Shown here in pieces: positions 16,258 to 25,718 of a DNA stretch of 44,045 bases. The notes under the pieces were generated by a model that worked only from the letters and a program-made list of their open reading frames with translations, was not told the DNA's origin and did no database searches. Numbering within the stretch: the first letter of the stretch is position 1; the number at the start of each line of letters is the position of its first letter. Origin of the DNA: Coriobacteriia bacterium (lineage in GTDB: Bacteria; Actinomycetota; Coriobacteriia; WRKU01; WQUG01); contig WRFR01000001.1 in the NCBI GenBank assembly GCA_009778715.1, positions 67,383 to 111,427 of the forward strand, given 5' to 3'. The translations under genes were made by a program, and so were the position numbers.

Positions 16258-18201
16258 ATGACAGAGAGTGCGCAACAGGCGCAAAGGCCCAGAGCTACAA
16301 CAAGAGATGAGTATCGACGCCGCCGACAGCTTCAACAACAGGTGAAGCTTAAGAAAATACGGAGACAAAGGATCCTGATTTCTGTTGCGATCGTGCTTGC
16401 TGTGCTTGTCATGATGGTGGCGATCGATCTGGTAGGAAACGCCGGAAAGATCCACAACGGCGTTGAGGTTGATGGAATCGCTCTCGGCGGGAAGACCCCC
16501 GCAAAAGCACGGGCCTACCTGACTTCTGAACTGCATCGCGGACAGGATAAGCCGATAAAGGTCACCTACGGTCAACAAAGTTGGCAGATCTCGCCTGCGG
16601 ATCTCGGCGTCAAGTATGATACCGCCCAGATGGTATCAGATGCCTGGAAGATCGGTCGCGAAAGTAATATTTTCAAAGCAACCACGATGCGCATCATCTC
16701 GTATTTTCATCCGCAGACCGTCATGCTCCAGATCGATTCCGACCCTGCAAAAGAGAGCACCCTCTATGACAAGATCACGATAGTAACCAACAAATCACCA
16801 GTCAATGCCTCGGTCACCTTAAAGGATGGGACATTCGTAGCTTCCGGCGGCTCCGATGGCACTGCCTTACAAAAACAGACCTTAACGAACCTCATCACCT
16901 ATGCAAGCCTAGGTGGCCAAAAAACGGTCAAAGCACCAGTCGAGATTGCGCATCGCACAATTGACCTAGCCAAGGCGCAGCTGGCGGCTAAGACTGCCCA
17001 GGATGCTACCAAGGACATGATTGCAGCCCAGTATCAGGATAAGACCTGGCAACTTGAGCCAAAGGTCCTCAGCGGCTTGATCATATTCAAATTGAGCAAT
17101 GACCTGGACAAGAATATGGCTCAACTCAAACTTGAAAACCAAAAAGGCGACACTCCGTCCGATATCACGCTTGTCCCGATAGTGGGGAGCGAGAACGTTG
17201 CCAAGAGCGTAATACCGCTGCTCGGTGCGACAGTGGGTACCGCCCCGGTTGATGCCTCTTTCCAGGCGGCTAACGGCGAGGTCACGATCATCCCCTCCAA
17301 AAATGGCCTGGGGGCAGACCCGGTCAAGCTCGCTAATGAACTGGCGACCCAGATGCAATCCACCACAGCAACGAAAAAGGTCACTGTCGTGACCCATGAA
17401 GTCGCTCCTGCGCTCACGACCGCTAAGGCCCAGGCATTGGGGATCAAAGAACGTATCTCGACCTATACGACCTACTTTTCCGGAGGTAATAAGGCGCGCC
17501 TGACCAATATCACCCTCATGGCAAAGGCTTTCGATGGAACTATCGTCATGCCAGGGAAAACCTTCTCGCTTAACGGTACTGTCGGCGAAGCAAACGCCGC
17601 AAAAGGCTACCAGGAAGCTGGCGCCATTGTTGACGGACAGCCGACCTCCCAGGTGGGCGGCGGTATCTGCCAGGTCAATACCACGTTGTTCAACGCGGCA
17701 CTGTTTGCAGGCGTCAGGATCACTGAGCGGACTAACCACTCGCTTTTCATCAGCAGTTATCCCTTGGGACGCGATGCTGCGGTGTCGTGGCCCAGTCCGG
17801 ATTTTAAGTTTGTCAATTCGCTCGATCACGCGATTCTTATCGTTACAAGCTCCAGCAATTCTTCGGTCACGGTCTCCTTCTATGGAATGGATCCTGGCTA
17901 CACGGTAGAACTGGGGCCAGCCTCCTGGCTTTCCCATACCCAGGCCCCCGAACAGCGCGTCAATGACCCCACGCTTCCCGCAGGGACAGAGAAGATCAAG
18001 CAGCCGGGCCGTGGGGGAGGACGAGTCACGTTCACCCAGACCGTCAAGCGTGCCGATGGATCGATAGTCTTTACAAAAACCTTTGTCAGCAACTATAAGA
18101 CAGAGGCGAAAATCATCCTGGTTGGAACGAAACCGGTCAGTGCTACACCTGCGCCCACGCCTGCTCCCACACCGACCAAAACCGCCAATAGCACTCGTTA
18201 G
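16258..18201 (+). CDS. VanW-domain surface protein with N-terminal membrane anchor
   Basis: A 647-residue envelope protein. After ~35 very basic residues a single membrane helix (residues ~38-60, ILISVAIVLAVLVMMVAIDL) anchors it with the C-terminus outside. Peptidoglycan-binding-like (PG_binding_4) repeats follow at ~70-200 and ~240-370 (GVEVDGIALGGKTPAKARAYL, VKYDTAQMVSDAWKIGR). A VanW domain lies at ~396-535, with the conserved core MPGKTFSLNGTVGE, QVGGGICQVNTTLFNAALFA and TNHSLFISSYPLGRDAAV. The tail is Pro/Thr-rich. VanW proteins occur with vancomycin-resistance and cell-wall genes, but their biochemical role is not settled. GAAAGGA at 16247-16253 precedes the ATG. Confidence 0.88.
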   Translation: MTESAQQAQRPRATTRDEYRRRRQLQQQVKLKKIRRQRILISVAIVLAVLVMMVAIDLVGNAGKIHNGVEVDGIALGGKTPAKARAYLTSELHRGQDKPIKVTYGQQSWQISPADLGVKYDTAQMVSDAWKIGRESNIFKATTMRIISYFHPQTVMLQIDSDPAKESTLYDKITIVTNKSPVNASVTLKDGTFVASGGSDGTALQKQTLTNLITYASLGGQKTVKAPVEIAHRTIDLAKAQLAAKTAQDATKDMIAAQYQDKTWQLEPKVLSGLIIFKLSNDLDKNMAQLKLENQKGDTPSDITLVPIVGSENVAKSVIPLLGATVGTAPVDASFQAANGEVTIIPSKNGLGADPVKLANELATQMQSTTATKKVTVVTHEVAPALTTAKAQALGIKERISTYTTYFSGGNKARLTNITLMAKAFDGTIVMPGKTFSLNGTVGEANAAKGYQEAGAIVDGQPTSQVGGGICQVNTTLFNAALFAGVRITERTNHSLFISSYPLGRDAAVSWPSPDFKFVNSLDHAILIVTSSSNSSVTVSFYGMDPGYTVELGPASWLSHTQAPEQRVNDPTLPAGTEKIKQPGRGGGRVTFTQTVKRADGSIVFTKTFVSNYKTEAKIILVGTKPVSATPAPTPAPTPTKTANSTR

Positions 18202-18238
18202 TGCGTTTTAAGAACTGCCCGATCACGATCCGACAGAA

Positions 18239-19558
18239 ATGAGCATAATGACTGAGACCTATTACCAAGCACACGAAGAATGTCTCGACCGCAGCACCCT
18301 TGAGGAGCTTCAGGCACGCCGTCTGCGCGCGCTGGTGGTTTCGCTTGATGCGACGGTGCCGTTCTACCGCCAGGCCTTCAAGGATGCTGGCGTCGACCCT
18401 GCGTCGGTAGAAGGCCTCCAGGATCTTCCAACGCTTCCTTTCACGGTCAAGAATGACCTGCGGGCTGCTTATCCCTATAAGATGTTCAGCGCCTCGATGG
18501 ATGACATCGTTCGGATCCATGCCTCAAGCGGTACCACTGGCCAGATCAGTGTTGTTGGATACACGCGCGCTGACCTGGAAATGTGGGCGCAATGCGTCTC
18601 GCGTGCGCTGGTAGCCGCTGGCGCGACCTCCCATGACATCCTCCAGGTGTCTTATGGATACGGGATCTTCACGGGAGGCCTGGGCCTCCATGATGGGGCG
18701 ACCTATCTTGGCATGAGCGTCATCCCTGCATCAGGTGGCAACACGAAACGTCAGATACAGTTCCTGCGCGATTTCGGGGTCGCCGGCCTGGCCTGTACCC
18801 CCAGTTACGCGCTACTTATTGCCGAGACCGCTCGTGACATGGGCTTAGACCCGACGACATTCCCGCTCCGTTTTGGAATCTTTGGGGCAGAAGCCTGGTC
18901 GGTCGGAATGCGCGAAGAGCTTGAACAAGCTTTCGATATCAAAGCTTATGACATCTATGGCCTGTCAGAGATACTGGGGCCGGGAGTCGCGTTTGAGTGT
19001 AGTGCGCAGCAAGGGCTTCATGTCAATGAGGATCATTTCCTGACGGAGATCGTTGATCCACAGACCTTGCTTCCCGTCGAAGAGGGCGAGTATGGCGAGA
19101 TCGTGTTCACGACCCTTACCAAACAAGGAATACCGCTTTTGCGGTATCGCACCCGCGACATCAGCCGGTTTATCACCGAGCCCTGTAGCTGCGGCCGGAC
19201 CCTGCGACGCCTCGATCGCCTCAGAGGCCGCAGCGATGACATGCTCATTATCCGCGGTGTTAACGTTTTTCCCAGCCAGATCGAGCAGGTGCTTACGGGT
19301 GTCGCAGAAGTGTCGACTAACTATCAGATCATCGTCAGCCGGACCGGCCGTATGGATAACGTTCTGGTCAAAGTTGAGATCGAACCTGATTTTCCTGCTG
19401 ACGAAATCGCACGGTTCGAGTCGATCGAGCGCCAGGTTCGCGCTGAGATAGAATCTGCGCTGGCGATATCAGTCCAGGTCAGGCTCGTTGAACCTAAGAG
19501 CATCGCCCGGTCTGAAGGAAAGGCCCAGCGGCTTATCGACGAACGTAAGGAGAACTAG
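18239..19558 (+). CDS. Phenylacetate-CoA ligase family AMP-forming ligase
   Basis: A 439-residue member of the PaaK branch of acyl-CoA ligases, which activates an aryl acid (phenylacetate or indoleacetate) with ATP and CoA. The phosphate-binding loop SSGTTG is at 96-101, the YGLSE motif lies in YDIYGLSEILGPGVAFEC, RTRDISRF follows, and the C-terminal hinge has DDMLIIRGVNVFPSQIE. In anaerobes such enzymes often accompany ferredoxin-linked 2-oxoacid oxidoreductases in aromatic amino acid fermentation, and an ACT protein follows here. The ATG at 18239 is used; an ATG at 18248 is an alternative and no strong Shine-Dalgarno is seen. Confidence 0.9.
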   Translation: MSIMTETYYQAHEECLDRSTLEELQARRLRALVVSLDATVPFYRQAFKDAGVDPASVEGLQDLPTLPFTVKNDLRAAYPYKMFSASMDDIVRIHASSGTTGQISVVGYTRADLEMWAQCVSRALVAAGATSHDILQVSYGYGIFTGGLGLHDGATYLGMSVIPASGGNTKRQIQFLRDFGVAGLACTPSYALLIAETARDMGLDPTTFPLRFGIFGAEAWSVGMREELEQAFDIKAYDIYGLSEILGPGVAFECSAQQGLHVNEDHFLTEIVDPQTLLPVEEGEYGEIVFTTLTKQGIPLLRYRTRDISRFITEPCSCGRTLRRLDRLRGRSDDMLIIRGVNVFPSQIEQVLTGVAEVSTNYQIIVSRTGRMDNVLVKVEIEPDFPADEIARFESIERQVRAEIESALAISVQVRLVEPKSIARSEGKAQRLIDERKEN

Positions 19559-19975
19559 ATGGCACAACAGCTTTCGATCTTCCTTGAAAACACCCCGGGG
19601 CGCCTCGCTGCGCTTTCCCGGGCTCTGGGCGAGGGTGGCTTCAATATGCACGCACTCTCGTTGGCGGACACGAGTGATTATGGGGTCGCGCGGATCTTTG
19701 TCGATGACCCGGTCGCCGCGAAAGCTTATCTTGAGAAACGTGGCTTCTCGGGCACGCTGACTGAGGTCTGCGCGGTCGAGATCCCTGACGAGCCGGGGAG
19801 CCTGGGGCGCTTGCTTGAGTTTTTGGCCGACCATGAAGTCAATATTGCCTACTCGTATGTGTTCGTCAACATGATGACAAAGCATGCCATCAATGTCTTC
19901 AAGCTCAACGATCCCGCGGCGATAGAACTTCTTGAGCAGGAAGGATACCGGGTTCTCAGTGATGACGCCTTGTAA
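19559..19975 (+). CDS. Tandem ACT-domain protein
   Basis: A 138-residue protein made of two ACT domains: residues ~3-65 (QLSIFLENTPGRLAALSRAL with GGFNMHALSLADTSDYG) and ~70-135 (EIPDEPGSLGRLLEFLADHE). ACT domains bind small ligands, usually amino acids. Stand-alone tandem ACT genes commonly follow phenylacetate-CoA ligase genes, and the ATG here comes directly after the ligase stop (19558), with AAGGAG at 19546-19551 as ribosome-binding site. A role in sensing an aromatic amino acid or acid is inferred from this pairing. Confidence 0.85.
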   Translation: MAQQLSIFLENTPGRLAALSRALGEGGFNMHALSLADTSDYGVARIFVDDPVAAKAYLEKRGFSGTLTEVCAVEIPDEPGSLGRLLEFLADHEVNIAYSYVFVNMMTKHAINVFKLNDPAAIELLEQEGYRVLSDDAL

Positions 19976-21215
19976 GGATAAAGAACGCAAAGCGCCAGAG
20001 ACAGGAGCACTTTCATCCAGGCAGCGCGCCGGTGCATTGCTGCTGGCATTCGTTCTGGCTGTCGCCCTTTTTGGCACGCCACAAGCAGCCGTATCGGCTG
20101 TCAATCCTGGCGATTCGATCGATGGTCAAGCCTATGCAAAACTGAAGCTTCCTGCCCGCAGCATGCCAGACGTCACCATGAAGTCTGGCTTGCTGGTGAC
20201 TCAGTCCGGGCAAGTCCTGTGGTCTCGTGACCCAGGGGCGCGTCGCCAGATCGCCTCTATTACCAAGATCATGACCGCCATACTGGCGATCCAGACGATC
20301 GATCCTGACAAAAATATCACTGTACCCCAATTTACCCTTGGGCCAGGTGACAGCAGCGCTGGCTTGAAGCCGGGCGAAGTGATGTCACGCCATGAGCTCC
20401 TCCAGGCACTTTTGATCCCTTCAGGCAATGACGCGGCGATCACCCTTGCTGTTGCATGCAAGGGAAACGTCGACTCCTTCGTCACCGCAATGAACGCCAA
20501 AGCTGCAGAGCTCGGGATGTCAAACACCCATTTTGTCGATCCTGATGGAGTGCTCGACACCGGCCCCTACAGCACCGCAACTGACATCGCCACCATGACC
20601 CGTTATGCGATGACGCTTCCTGAGTTCTGCACGGTCGTCGATACGCGGGAAGTAAAGATCGTCACAAACATAGCGACCCACGATTACAAAACCACGAACG
20701 ACCTTCTCCTTATGTACAATGGCGCTAACGGGGTCAAGACGGGATTTACAGATGCAGCAGGCTATAGCGTCGCGACCGGAGCGGCGCGCAAAGGCATCCA
20801 GCTTTATGCGATCGTGTTGGGAACGAACAACCTTGCCACCCGATTCACCGAAGCGGCTTCGTTGCTCGACTTCGGTTTCACCCATTACCGTACCCAGACT
20901 CTTGCGCTTGAAGGAACGATCCTGGGGCGCGCAACGGTAACCGACTACCTGGACCGTCAGGTCCCGGTAGCCCTGAGCCACGAAACAACAGCCAACGTTA
21001 ATGACCTTGAGGGGATCGTTACCCGCAAGATTGTGATCTGGGACGGAAAGGCTCCCATCAAGAAAGGGCAGCAGCTGGGTATGGCCCAGTTCATCCAGAA
21101 CAACCGCCTGGTAGCAACCACCCCCCTGGTCGCTACCGAACAAGTCAAGAAGCCCTTCTTTCTGGCTCGTATCTGGTATGCTGTCGTCAAAGGTTGGCGC
21201 GCGATCAGCCGATGA
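19962..21215 (+). CDS. dacA: D-alanyl-D-alanine carboxypeptidase (PBP5/DacA type)
   Basis: A 417-residue low-molecular-weight penicillin-binding protein that trims the terminal D-Ala from peptidoglycan stem peptides. A signal peptide covers ~residues 20-46 (GALLLAFVLAVALFGTPQAA). The active-site motifs are S99-I-T-K102, S154-G-N and K259-T-G. The C-terminus (FFLARIWYAVVKGWRAISR) looks like the amphipathic membrane-binding helix of DacA proteins. The ATG at 19962 overlaps the ACT gene by 14 bases; an in-frame TTG at 19932 is less likely. Confidence 0.92.
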   Translation: MTPCKDKERKAPETGALSSRQRAGALLLAFVLAVALFGTPQAAVSAVNPGDSIDGQAYAKLKLPARSMPDVTMKSGLLVTQSGQVLWSRDPGARRQIASITKIMTAILAIQTIDPDKNITVPQFTLGPGDSSAGLKPGEVMSRHELLQALLIPSGNDAAITLAVACKGNVDSFVTAMNAKAAELGMSNTHFVDPDGVLDTGPYSTATDIATMTRYAMTLPEFCTVVDTREVKIVTNIATHDYKTTNDLLLMYNGANGVKTGFTDAAGYSVATGAARKGIQLYAIVLGTNNLATRFTEAASLLDFGFTHYRTQTLALEGTILGRATVTDYLDRQVPVALSHETTANVNDLEGIVTRKIVIWDGKAPIKKGQQLGMAQFIQNNRLVATTPLVATEQVKKPFFLARIWYAVVKGWRAISR

Positions 21216-21327
21216 CCAGCTGACAGGTTTAGCCGACAGATCCGCTCTTTTGCTGATAGGGCAAACGCCGCCACCTGTGTCTGTGAATTACCAGGAACTT
21301 TTCGATCCTGTTGAAAGGAGATCGACT

Positions 21328-22425
21328 ATGGAGGAACAAGCGGCCGGACCATTGCTGAAAACACCCCTGTATGACGAACACGTTTCCCTGGGAGCAAAGA
21401 TGGCGCCCTTCGCTGGCTATGAAATGCCCATAGAGTATTCAGCGCTGGTGAGCGAGCATCACGCGACCAGAAACGCAGTGGGAATCTTCGACGTCTCGCA
21501 CATGGGCGAGTTTCGCCTGACAGGAGCCGGAGCTTATGACTTCCTCCAGCGCATGCTTACCAATGATCTTGACCGGATCGGTGAGATCGGAACCGCGCAG
21601 TACACCCTCATGCTGGACGAGGAAGGCCACATCATCGATGACCTCATCGTCTATAATACGGGTGGCGAATACCTCATTGTCGCAAATGCCTCTAATCGCA
21701 CGACCGATTTTGAGTGGCTCAGCTCGCATGCGCCCGACGATGTGGAGCTTGCGGATGAGAGCGACCGCACGGCACTGGTCGCGGTGCAAGGGCCAGAGGC
21801 CCTGCAGGTCATCACTGAATTAGCTGGCGCAGACTGGGAGGCTCCCGAGCGCTTTCACATCAAAGATGCGCTTTTCCAGGGCTCCCTTCCGGCATTGGTC
21901 GCCCGAACCGGCTACACCGGCGAAGATGGGGTAGAGGTGTTTGTGCGTAGCGCGGACGCGGTTGCCCTCTGGAGGCTGTTGCTGTCGTTTCCGGAAGTTA
22001 CACCAGCTGGCCTCGGTGCGCGCGATACCCTGCGCCTTGAAGTCGGCTACAGCCTCTACGGCAGCGATATGGATCGGGGTCGCACTCCCATCGAGGCAGG
22101 ATTGGGATGGGTATGCCCTAAAACAAAGTCCGGTTACATCGGGTCGGAAGTGGTTGCGGCCCAGAGGGAAAACCCACCAGCCGAAGTCCTACGTTTCCTG
22201 CGGCTACAGCGGGGAATCCCTCGTCATGGATACGGTGTTTTCGCGGGCGAGCGTGAAGTAGGAACCATTGCGAGCGGATCACATTCCCCGACGTTAGGAG
22301 TTGGCATCGCTACCGCCTACCTTCCTCGCAATGACATAAAGCCGGGGGCTCAGGTCGAAGTCGATATTCGTGGTCGACGCGTCATTGCAGAAGTGATCAA
22401 GCCACCGTTTTTTGTTAAAGATTAA
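21328..22425 (+). CDS. gcvT: Glycine cleavage system T protein (aminomethyltransferase)
   Basis: GcvT (365 aa) takes the aminomethyl group from lipoyl-H protein and makes methylene-tetrahydrofolate and ammonia. The ATG at 21328 follows AAAGGAG at 21314-21320; the frame is open 50 codons further up inside dacA but without a plausible start. Diagnostic segments are PLYDEHVSLGAKMAPFAGYE, GIFDVSHMGEF, NDLDRIGEIGTAQYTLML, ARTGYTGEDGVEVF and GARDTLRLEVGYSLYGSDMD. The 112 bases before it hold no glycine riboswitch that I can recognise. It begins the glycine cleavage cluster. Confidence 0.96.
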   Translation: MEEQAAGPLLKTPLYDEHVSLGAKMAPFAGYEMPIEYSALVSEHHATRNAVGIFDVSHMGEFRLTGAGAYDFLQRMLTNDLDRIGEIGTAQYTLMLDEEGHIIDDLIVYNTGGEYLIVANASNRTTDFEWLSSHAPDDVELADESDRTALVAVQGPEALQVITELAGADWEAPERFHIKDALFQGSLPALVARTGYTGEDGVEVFVRSADAVALWRLLLSFPEVTPAGLGARDTLRLEVGYSLYGSDMDRGRTPIEAGLGWVCPKTKSGYIGSEVVAAQRENPPAEVLRFLRLQRGIPRHGYGVFAGEREVGTIASGSHSPTLGVGIATAYLPRNDIKPGAQVEVDIRGRRVIAEVIKPPFFVKD

Positions 22426-22449
22426 CCGGGAAGCCCGGGCGTTATTCGG

Positions 22450-22455
22450 TATAAT
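22450..22455 (+). promoter_or_regulatory. Possible -10 element before gcvH
   Basis: A perfect TATAAT lies in the 74-base gap between gcvT and gcvH, 45 bases before the gcvH start. No good -35 is present at 16-18 bases upstream. A short GC hairpin (CCGGG AAG CCCGG, 22426-22438) precedes it. Confidence 0.35.
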
Positions 22456-22499
22456 CGAAACGGCGGGCAATAAAGACAAATCGAACGGAGCATGTGAAC

Positions 22500-22877
22500 A
22501 TGGCCATCCCAGCTGAGCTTAACTACACCGAGGATCACGAATGGGTCAAAATCGAATCTGAAACAGCAATGATCGGGATCACCGACTATGCCCAGGACCA
22601 GCTTGGCGGATTGGTGTTCGTGAACCTTCCCGCAGTAGGTGATACCTTTGCAGTTGGCGCGGTTTTTGGCGAGGTTGAATCGGTCAAGTCAGTCTCAGAA
22701 CTCCTGGCGCCCCTCTCCGGAAAAGTAATTGAAGTGAACGCGGAACTCGAAAGCGCGCCAGAAACCATCAATAACGACCCTTATGGCGCGGGCTGGATCA
22801 TCAAGATGTCTGTGAGCGACCCTTCCCAGACAGGCGCGCTCCTTGACGCAACCGCTTACGAAGCGCTGACTGCTTAG
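22500..22877 (+). CDS. gcvH: Glycine cleavage system H protein (lipoyl carrier)
   Basis: GcvH (125 aa) carries the aminomethyl intermediate on a lipoyl arm between the P, T and L proteins. The lipoylated Lys is K63 in GEVESVKSVSELL; YTEDHEWVKIES and GITDYAQDQLGGLVFVNLP are typical. The ATG at 22500 has GGAG nine bases upstream (22487-22490); a GTG at 22494 in the same frame is closer to it and less likely. No L protein or lipoate ligase is in the window. Confidence 0.96.
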   Translation: MAIPAELNYTEDHEWVKIESETAMIGITDYAQDQLGGLVFVNLPAVGDTFAVGAVFGEVESVKSVSELLAPLSGKVIEVNAELESAPETINNDPYGAGWIIKMSVSDPSQTGALLDATAYEALTA

Positions 22878-22900
22878 CACCCCAGTAGAAGCCGTTCGAC

Positions 22901-24235
22901 ATGGATTTTCTGCCCATCACCGAAACTGAACGCGAGCTGATGCTCCAACGCATCGGGATCGCGGATGTCAACGACTTGTTCTCTGACATTCCGCGCGATA
23001 CACGTTTGGAAAACAGACTGGATCTGGATGCCGGGTTAGAAGAAATGCAGGTCAGCAAACGCCTCGAAGAGCTTGCGCGCGCTAATAGCAACGCTGCCGA
23101 CCTTGTTTGCTTTGCCGGTGGCGGTATCTATGACCATTACCAGCCAGCGCTCATCGACAATATTTTACAGCGGCCCGAGTTTTTCACCGCCTATACGCCT
23201 TATCAACCTGAGGTCAGCCAGGGAACCCTTCAGGCTATCTATGAGTTCCAAACTGGCATTTGTGAACTCTGTGGCCTCCCGGTTGCTAACGCTGGTATGT
23301 ATGACGGAGCTACTGCGCTGGCCGAAGCTGCCTTTATGGCACGGCGCGTCTCACGCACCAGATCACGCGTACTGGTCGCCGGCAGCATCCATCCGGAGAA
23401 GATCGAGACCTTACGCACCTACGCGCGGGCAGGAACGCTTGAAGTCGAGGTCATCAGCGAGGGCCAGAGATCCTGCAACAACACAGAACTCTGTACCGCC
23501 TTAGGTGATGACGTTGCTGCCGTGCTGCTCCCGTACCCCAACTATTACGGGATGATCGAGGACGTGGCTCCGCTCATTGAGGCGGCTCATGAGGTCGGCG
23601 CTCTTGCTGTCCTTGACTGCAATCCGCTTCTCCTCTCAGTCTTGAAACCACCGGGTGACCTCGGGGCAGATATCGCCGTGGGGGAGGCACAGTGCCTTGG
23701 CAATGCGATGAACTTTGGAGGTCCCGGCCTTGGTTTCTTCGCCTGCACAGAAAAGATCATGCGCCAGATCCCGGGGCGCCTCGTCGGCAAGACCACCGAC
23801 ATCGACGGACATGACGCCTATGTTTTGACGCTCGCCACGCGCGAGCAACATATTCGTCGCGAGAAGGCGACTTCGAACATCTGCAGCAACCATGCCCTTA
23901 ATGCATTAGCTGCGGGAGCCTATCTGGCCGCGACCGGTCCCAAGGGCCTGGCATCGCTTGCCCTGTCGGCCTGCGGGAAAGCACATCATCTCCATGACGA
24001 GCTAATCAGGACGGGATCATTTGAGGATCCGTGCCCCAAAGCAAACTTCGGCTATGAGTTCATACTTGACTACTGCGGAACTGGTCACCTGGATGCGCTG
24101 TATGACGCCTTGATCGACGCTGGCATCCTGCCGGGCATCTGTGTGGGTGAGAAAAGCCTCCTTGTTGCTGTCACTGAGAAACGGACCGACCCCGAGATTG
24201 AGTCCTTCGTCGGAGAGGTACGCAGTCATGCCTGA
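22901..24235 (+). CDS. gcvPA: Glycine dehydrogenase (decarboxylating) subunit 1
   Basis: Subunit 1 (444 aa) of the split P protein, the PLP enzyme that decarboxylates glycine. Subunit 1 corresponds to the N-terminal half of the one-chain P protein and does not carry the PLP Lys. Typical segments include MDFLPITETERELMLQRIGI, CFAGGGIYDHYQPALID, AYTPYQPEVSQGTLQAIYEF and TREQHIRREKATSNICSNHA. It overlaps gcvPB by eight bases. The split form is usual in Firmicutes, some actinobacteria and archaea. Confidence 0.95.
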   Translation: MDFLPITETERELMLQRIGIADVNDLFSDIPRDTRLENRLDLDAGLEEMQVSKRLEELARANSNAADLVCFAGGGIYDHYQPALIDNILQRPEFFTAYTPYQPEVSQGTLQAIYEFQTGICELCGLPVANAGMYDGATALAEAAFMARRVSRTRSRVLVAGSIHPEKIETLRTYARAGTLEVEVISEGQRSCNNTELCTALGDDVAAVLLPYPNYYGMIEDVAPLIEAAHEVGALAVLDCNPLLLSVLKPPGDLGADIAVGEAQCLGNAMNFGGPGLGFFACTEKIMRQIPGRLVGKTTDIDGHDAYVLTLATREQHIRREKATSNICSNHALNALAAGAYLAATGPKGLASLALSACGKAHHLHDELIRTGSFEDPCPKANFGYEFILDYCGTGHLDALYDALIDAGILPGICVGEKSLLVAVTEKRTDPEIESFVGEVRSHA

Positions 24236-25709
24236 ACCCTTCCAGAACCGAGGACCCCGTCCGACTATCTATGAGAGTTCGCGCCCAGGCGCGACGTGCG
24301 TCTGCGCCCCGGTCGCTGATACCAGGGACGCCTCAAGCGACGCTTTCTTCGGCGACTATGCGCGCCAGGCGGCGCCGGCGTTACCGCAGGTCAGCGAAGT
24401 GGAGATCATGCGCCACTATGCGCACCTGGCGTCGATGAACTTCGGCGTGGATACGGGATCATACCCGCTCGGTTCTTGCACGATGAAGTATAACCCTCGC
24501 CTTAACGAGTGGGCAGCACGCTTACCCGGCTTTGCCCAGCTTCATCCCTCGCAACCTGATGAGACGGTCCAGGGCGCGCTCCAGTTGATGTATGAGTTAC
24601 AACAGGACCTGTGTGAAATCTCCGGCCTGCCGGGAGTCACCCTGCAGCCAGCTGCTGGCGCGCACGGCGAGTACTGCGCCCTGATGATCTTCCGGGCGGC
24701 TCATACCGCTGCGGGTAACCCCCGAAAAAAGGTCATCATCCCTGATACCGCACATGGCACAAACCCAGCTTCGGTCGCCATGGCCGGCTATGAAGTGGTA
24801 ACGATACCCTCAACCACAGACGGCCTGGTCGATCTTGAAGCGCTGCGTGCTGCGCTCGATCATGATACGGCTGCATTCATGCTCACTAATCCCAATACGG
24901 TCGGCATCTTTGATCCGCAGATCACTGAGATCACGCGCGCGGTCCACGAAGTCGGAGCTTTCGCTTACTGCGATGGGGCCAACCTGAATGCGATACTCGG
25001 CATCACCCGTCCGGGCGACCAGGGCTTTGACGCACTCCATATCAACCTTCACAAGACCTTCTCGACCCCTCATGGCGGGGGAGGCCCCGGCGCAGGTCCG
25101 CTCTGCGTGAGCGCAGAGCTGTGCCCCTACTTGCCAGGACCCGTGGCTGTTCGCACCGAAACGGGCGCTTATGCGCGCAAGAACCCCGATAAAAGTATCG
25201 GGCGCGTGCGTTCGTATATGGGCAATTTCGCGATCTTTGTGCGTGCCTACGCTTATATCAAAATGCTTGGTGCTGAAGGCTTGCGGGGCGTTGCAGAGCA
25301 GGCGGTCCTCTCTGCTAATTACCTGCGAGTCATTGTACAGGACACCTTTACGGTCGCTTACAACCGGACCTGTATGCATGAGTTCGTATTGAGTGGAGCT
25401 AATCTGAAAGCGGAGACCGGCGTCTCGACGCTTGATGTTGCAAAACGCCTTTTGGATTACGGGTTTCACCCTCCGACTATCTACTTCCCGCTGATCGTCA
25501 GCGAGGCGATGATGCTTGAGCCGACAGAGACTGAACCGCTTGCCGCATTGGATGCGTTAGCCGAGGCGCTTCGGGCAATCGCTGCAGAAGCGAAGTCAGA
25601 TCCGGAGCTCCTGCACAGCGCCCCTCACACAACGCCCGTGCGCCGCTTGGACGAAGCTGGCGCCGCACGTAACCCTAACCTGAGAGTCGTTCAAGGGTTT
25701 TGTTCTTAG
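24228..25709 (+). CDS. gcvPB: Glycine dehydrogenase (decarboxylating) subunit 2
   Basis: Subunit 2 (493 aa) holds the PLP site: the Schiff-base Lys is K276 in HINLHKTFSTPHGGGGPG. Other family segments are LGSCTMKYNPRLNEW (81-95), GLPGVTLQPAAGAHGEY (133-149) and IPDTAHGTNPASVAMAGYEV (171-190). The ATG at 24228 gives the usual short N-terminal arm; the frame is open upstream inside gcvPA. Together with gcvT, gcvH and gcvPA this gives the P, H and T activities for glycine breakdown or, run in reverse, for glycine synthesis in an anaerobe. Confidence 0.95.
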   Translation: MPEPFQNRGPRPTIYESSRPGATCVCAPVADTRDASSDAFFGDYARQAAPALPQVSEVEIMRHYAHLASMNFGVDTGSYPLGSCTMKYNPRLNEWAARLPGFAQLHPSQPDETVQGALQLMYELQQDLCEISGLPGVTLQPAAGAHGEYCALMIFRAAHTAAGNPRKKVIIPDTAHGTNPASVAMAGYEVVTIPSTTDGLVDLEALRAALDHDTAAFMLTNPNTVGIFDPQITEITRAVHEVGAFAYCDGANLNAILGITRPGDQGFDALHINLHKTFSTPHGGGGPGAGPLCVSAELCPYLPGPVAVRTETGAYARKNPDKSIGRVRSYMGNFAIFVRAYAYIKMLGAEGLRGVAEQAVLSANYLRVIVQDTFTVAYNRTCMHEFVLSGANLKAETGVSTLDVAKRLLDYGFHPPTIYFPLIVSEAMMLEPTETEPLAALDALAEALRAIAAEAKSDPELLHSAPHTTPVRRLDEAGAARNPNLRVVQGFCS

Positions 25710-25718
25710 GAGGAACAG

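Noticed and set aside
16966..17937. 323-residue open frame on the minus strand
   Set aside because: Antisense to the VanW-domain gene, with no plausible start signal or motif.
20520..21143. 207-residue open frame on the minus strand
   Set aside because: Antisense to dacA, with no supporting start or domain.
21216..21327. Possible glycine riboswitch before gcvT
   Set aside because: The conserved glycine-aptamer segments are not recognisable in the 112-base gap; only weak pairing is seen.
24810..25469. 219-residue open frame on the minus strand
   Set aside because: Antisense to gcvPB, whose PLP site and motifs are intact.
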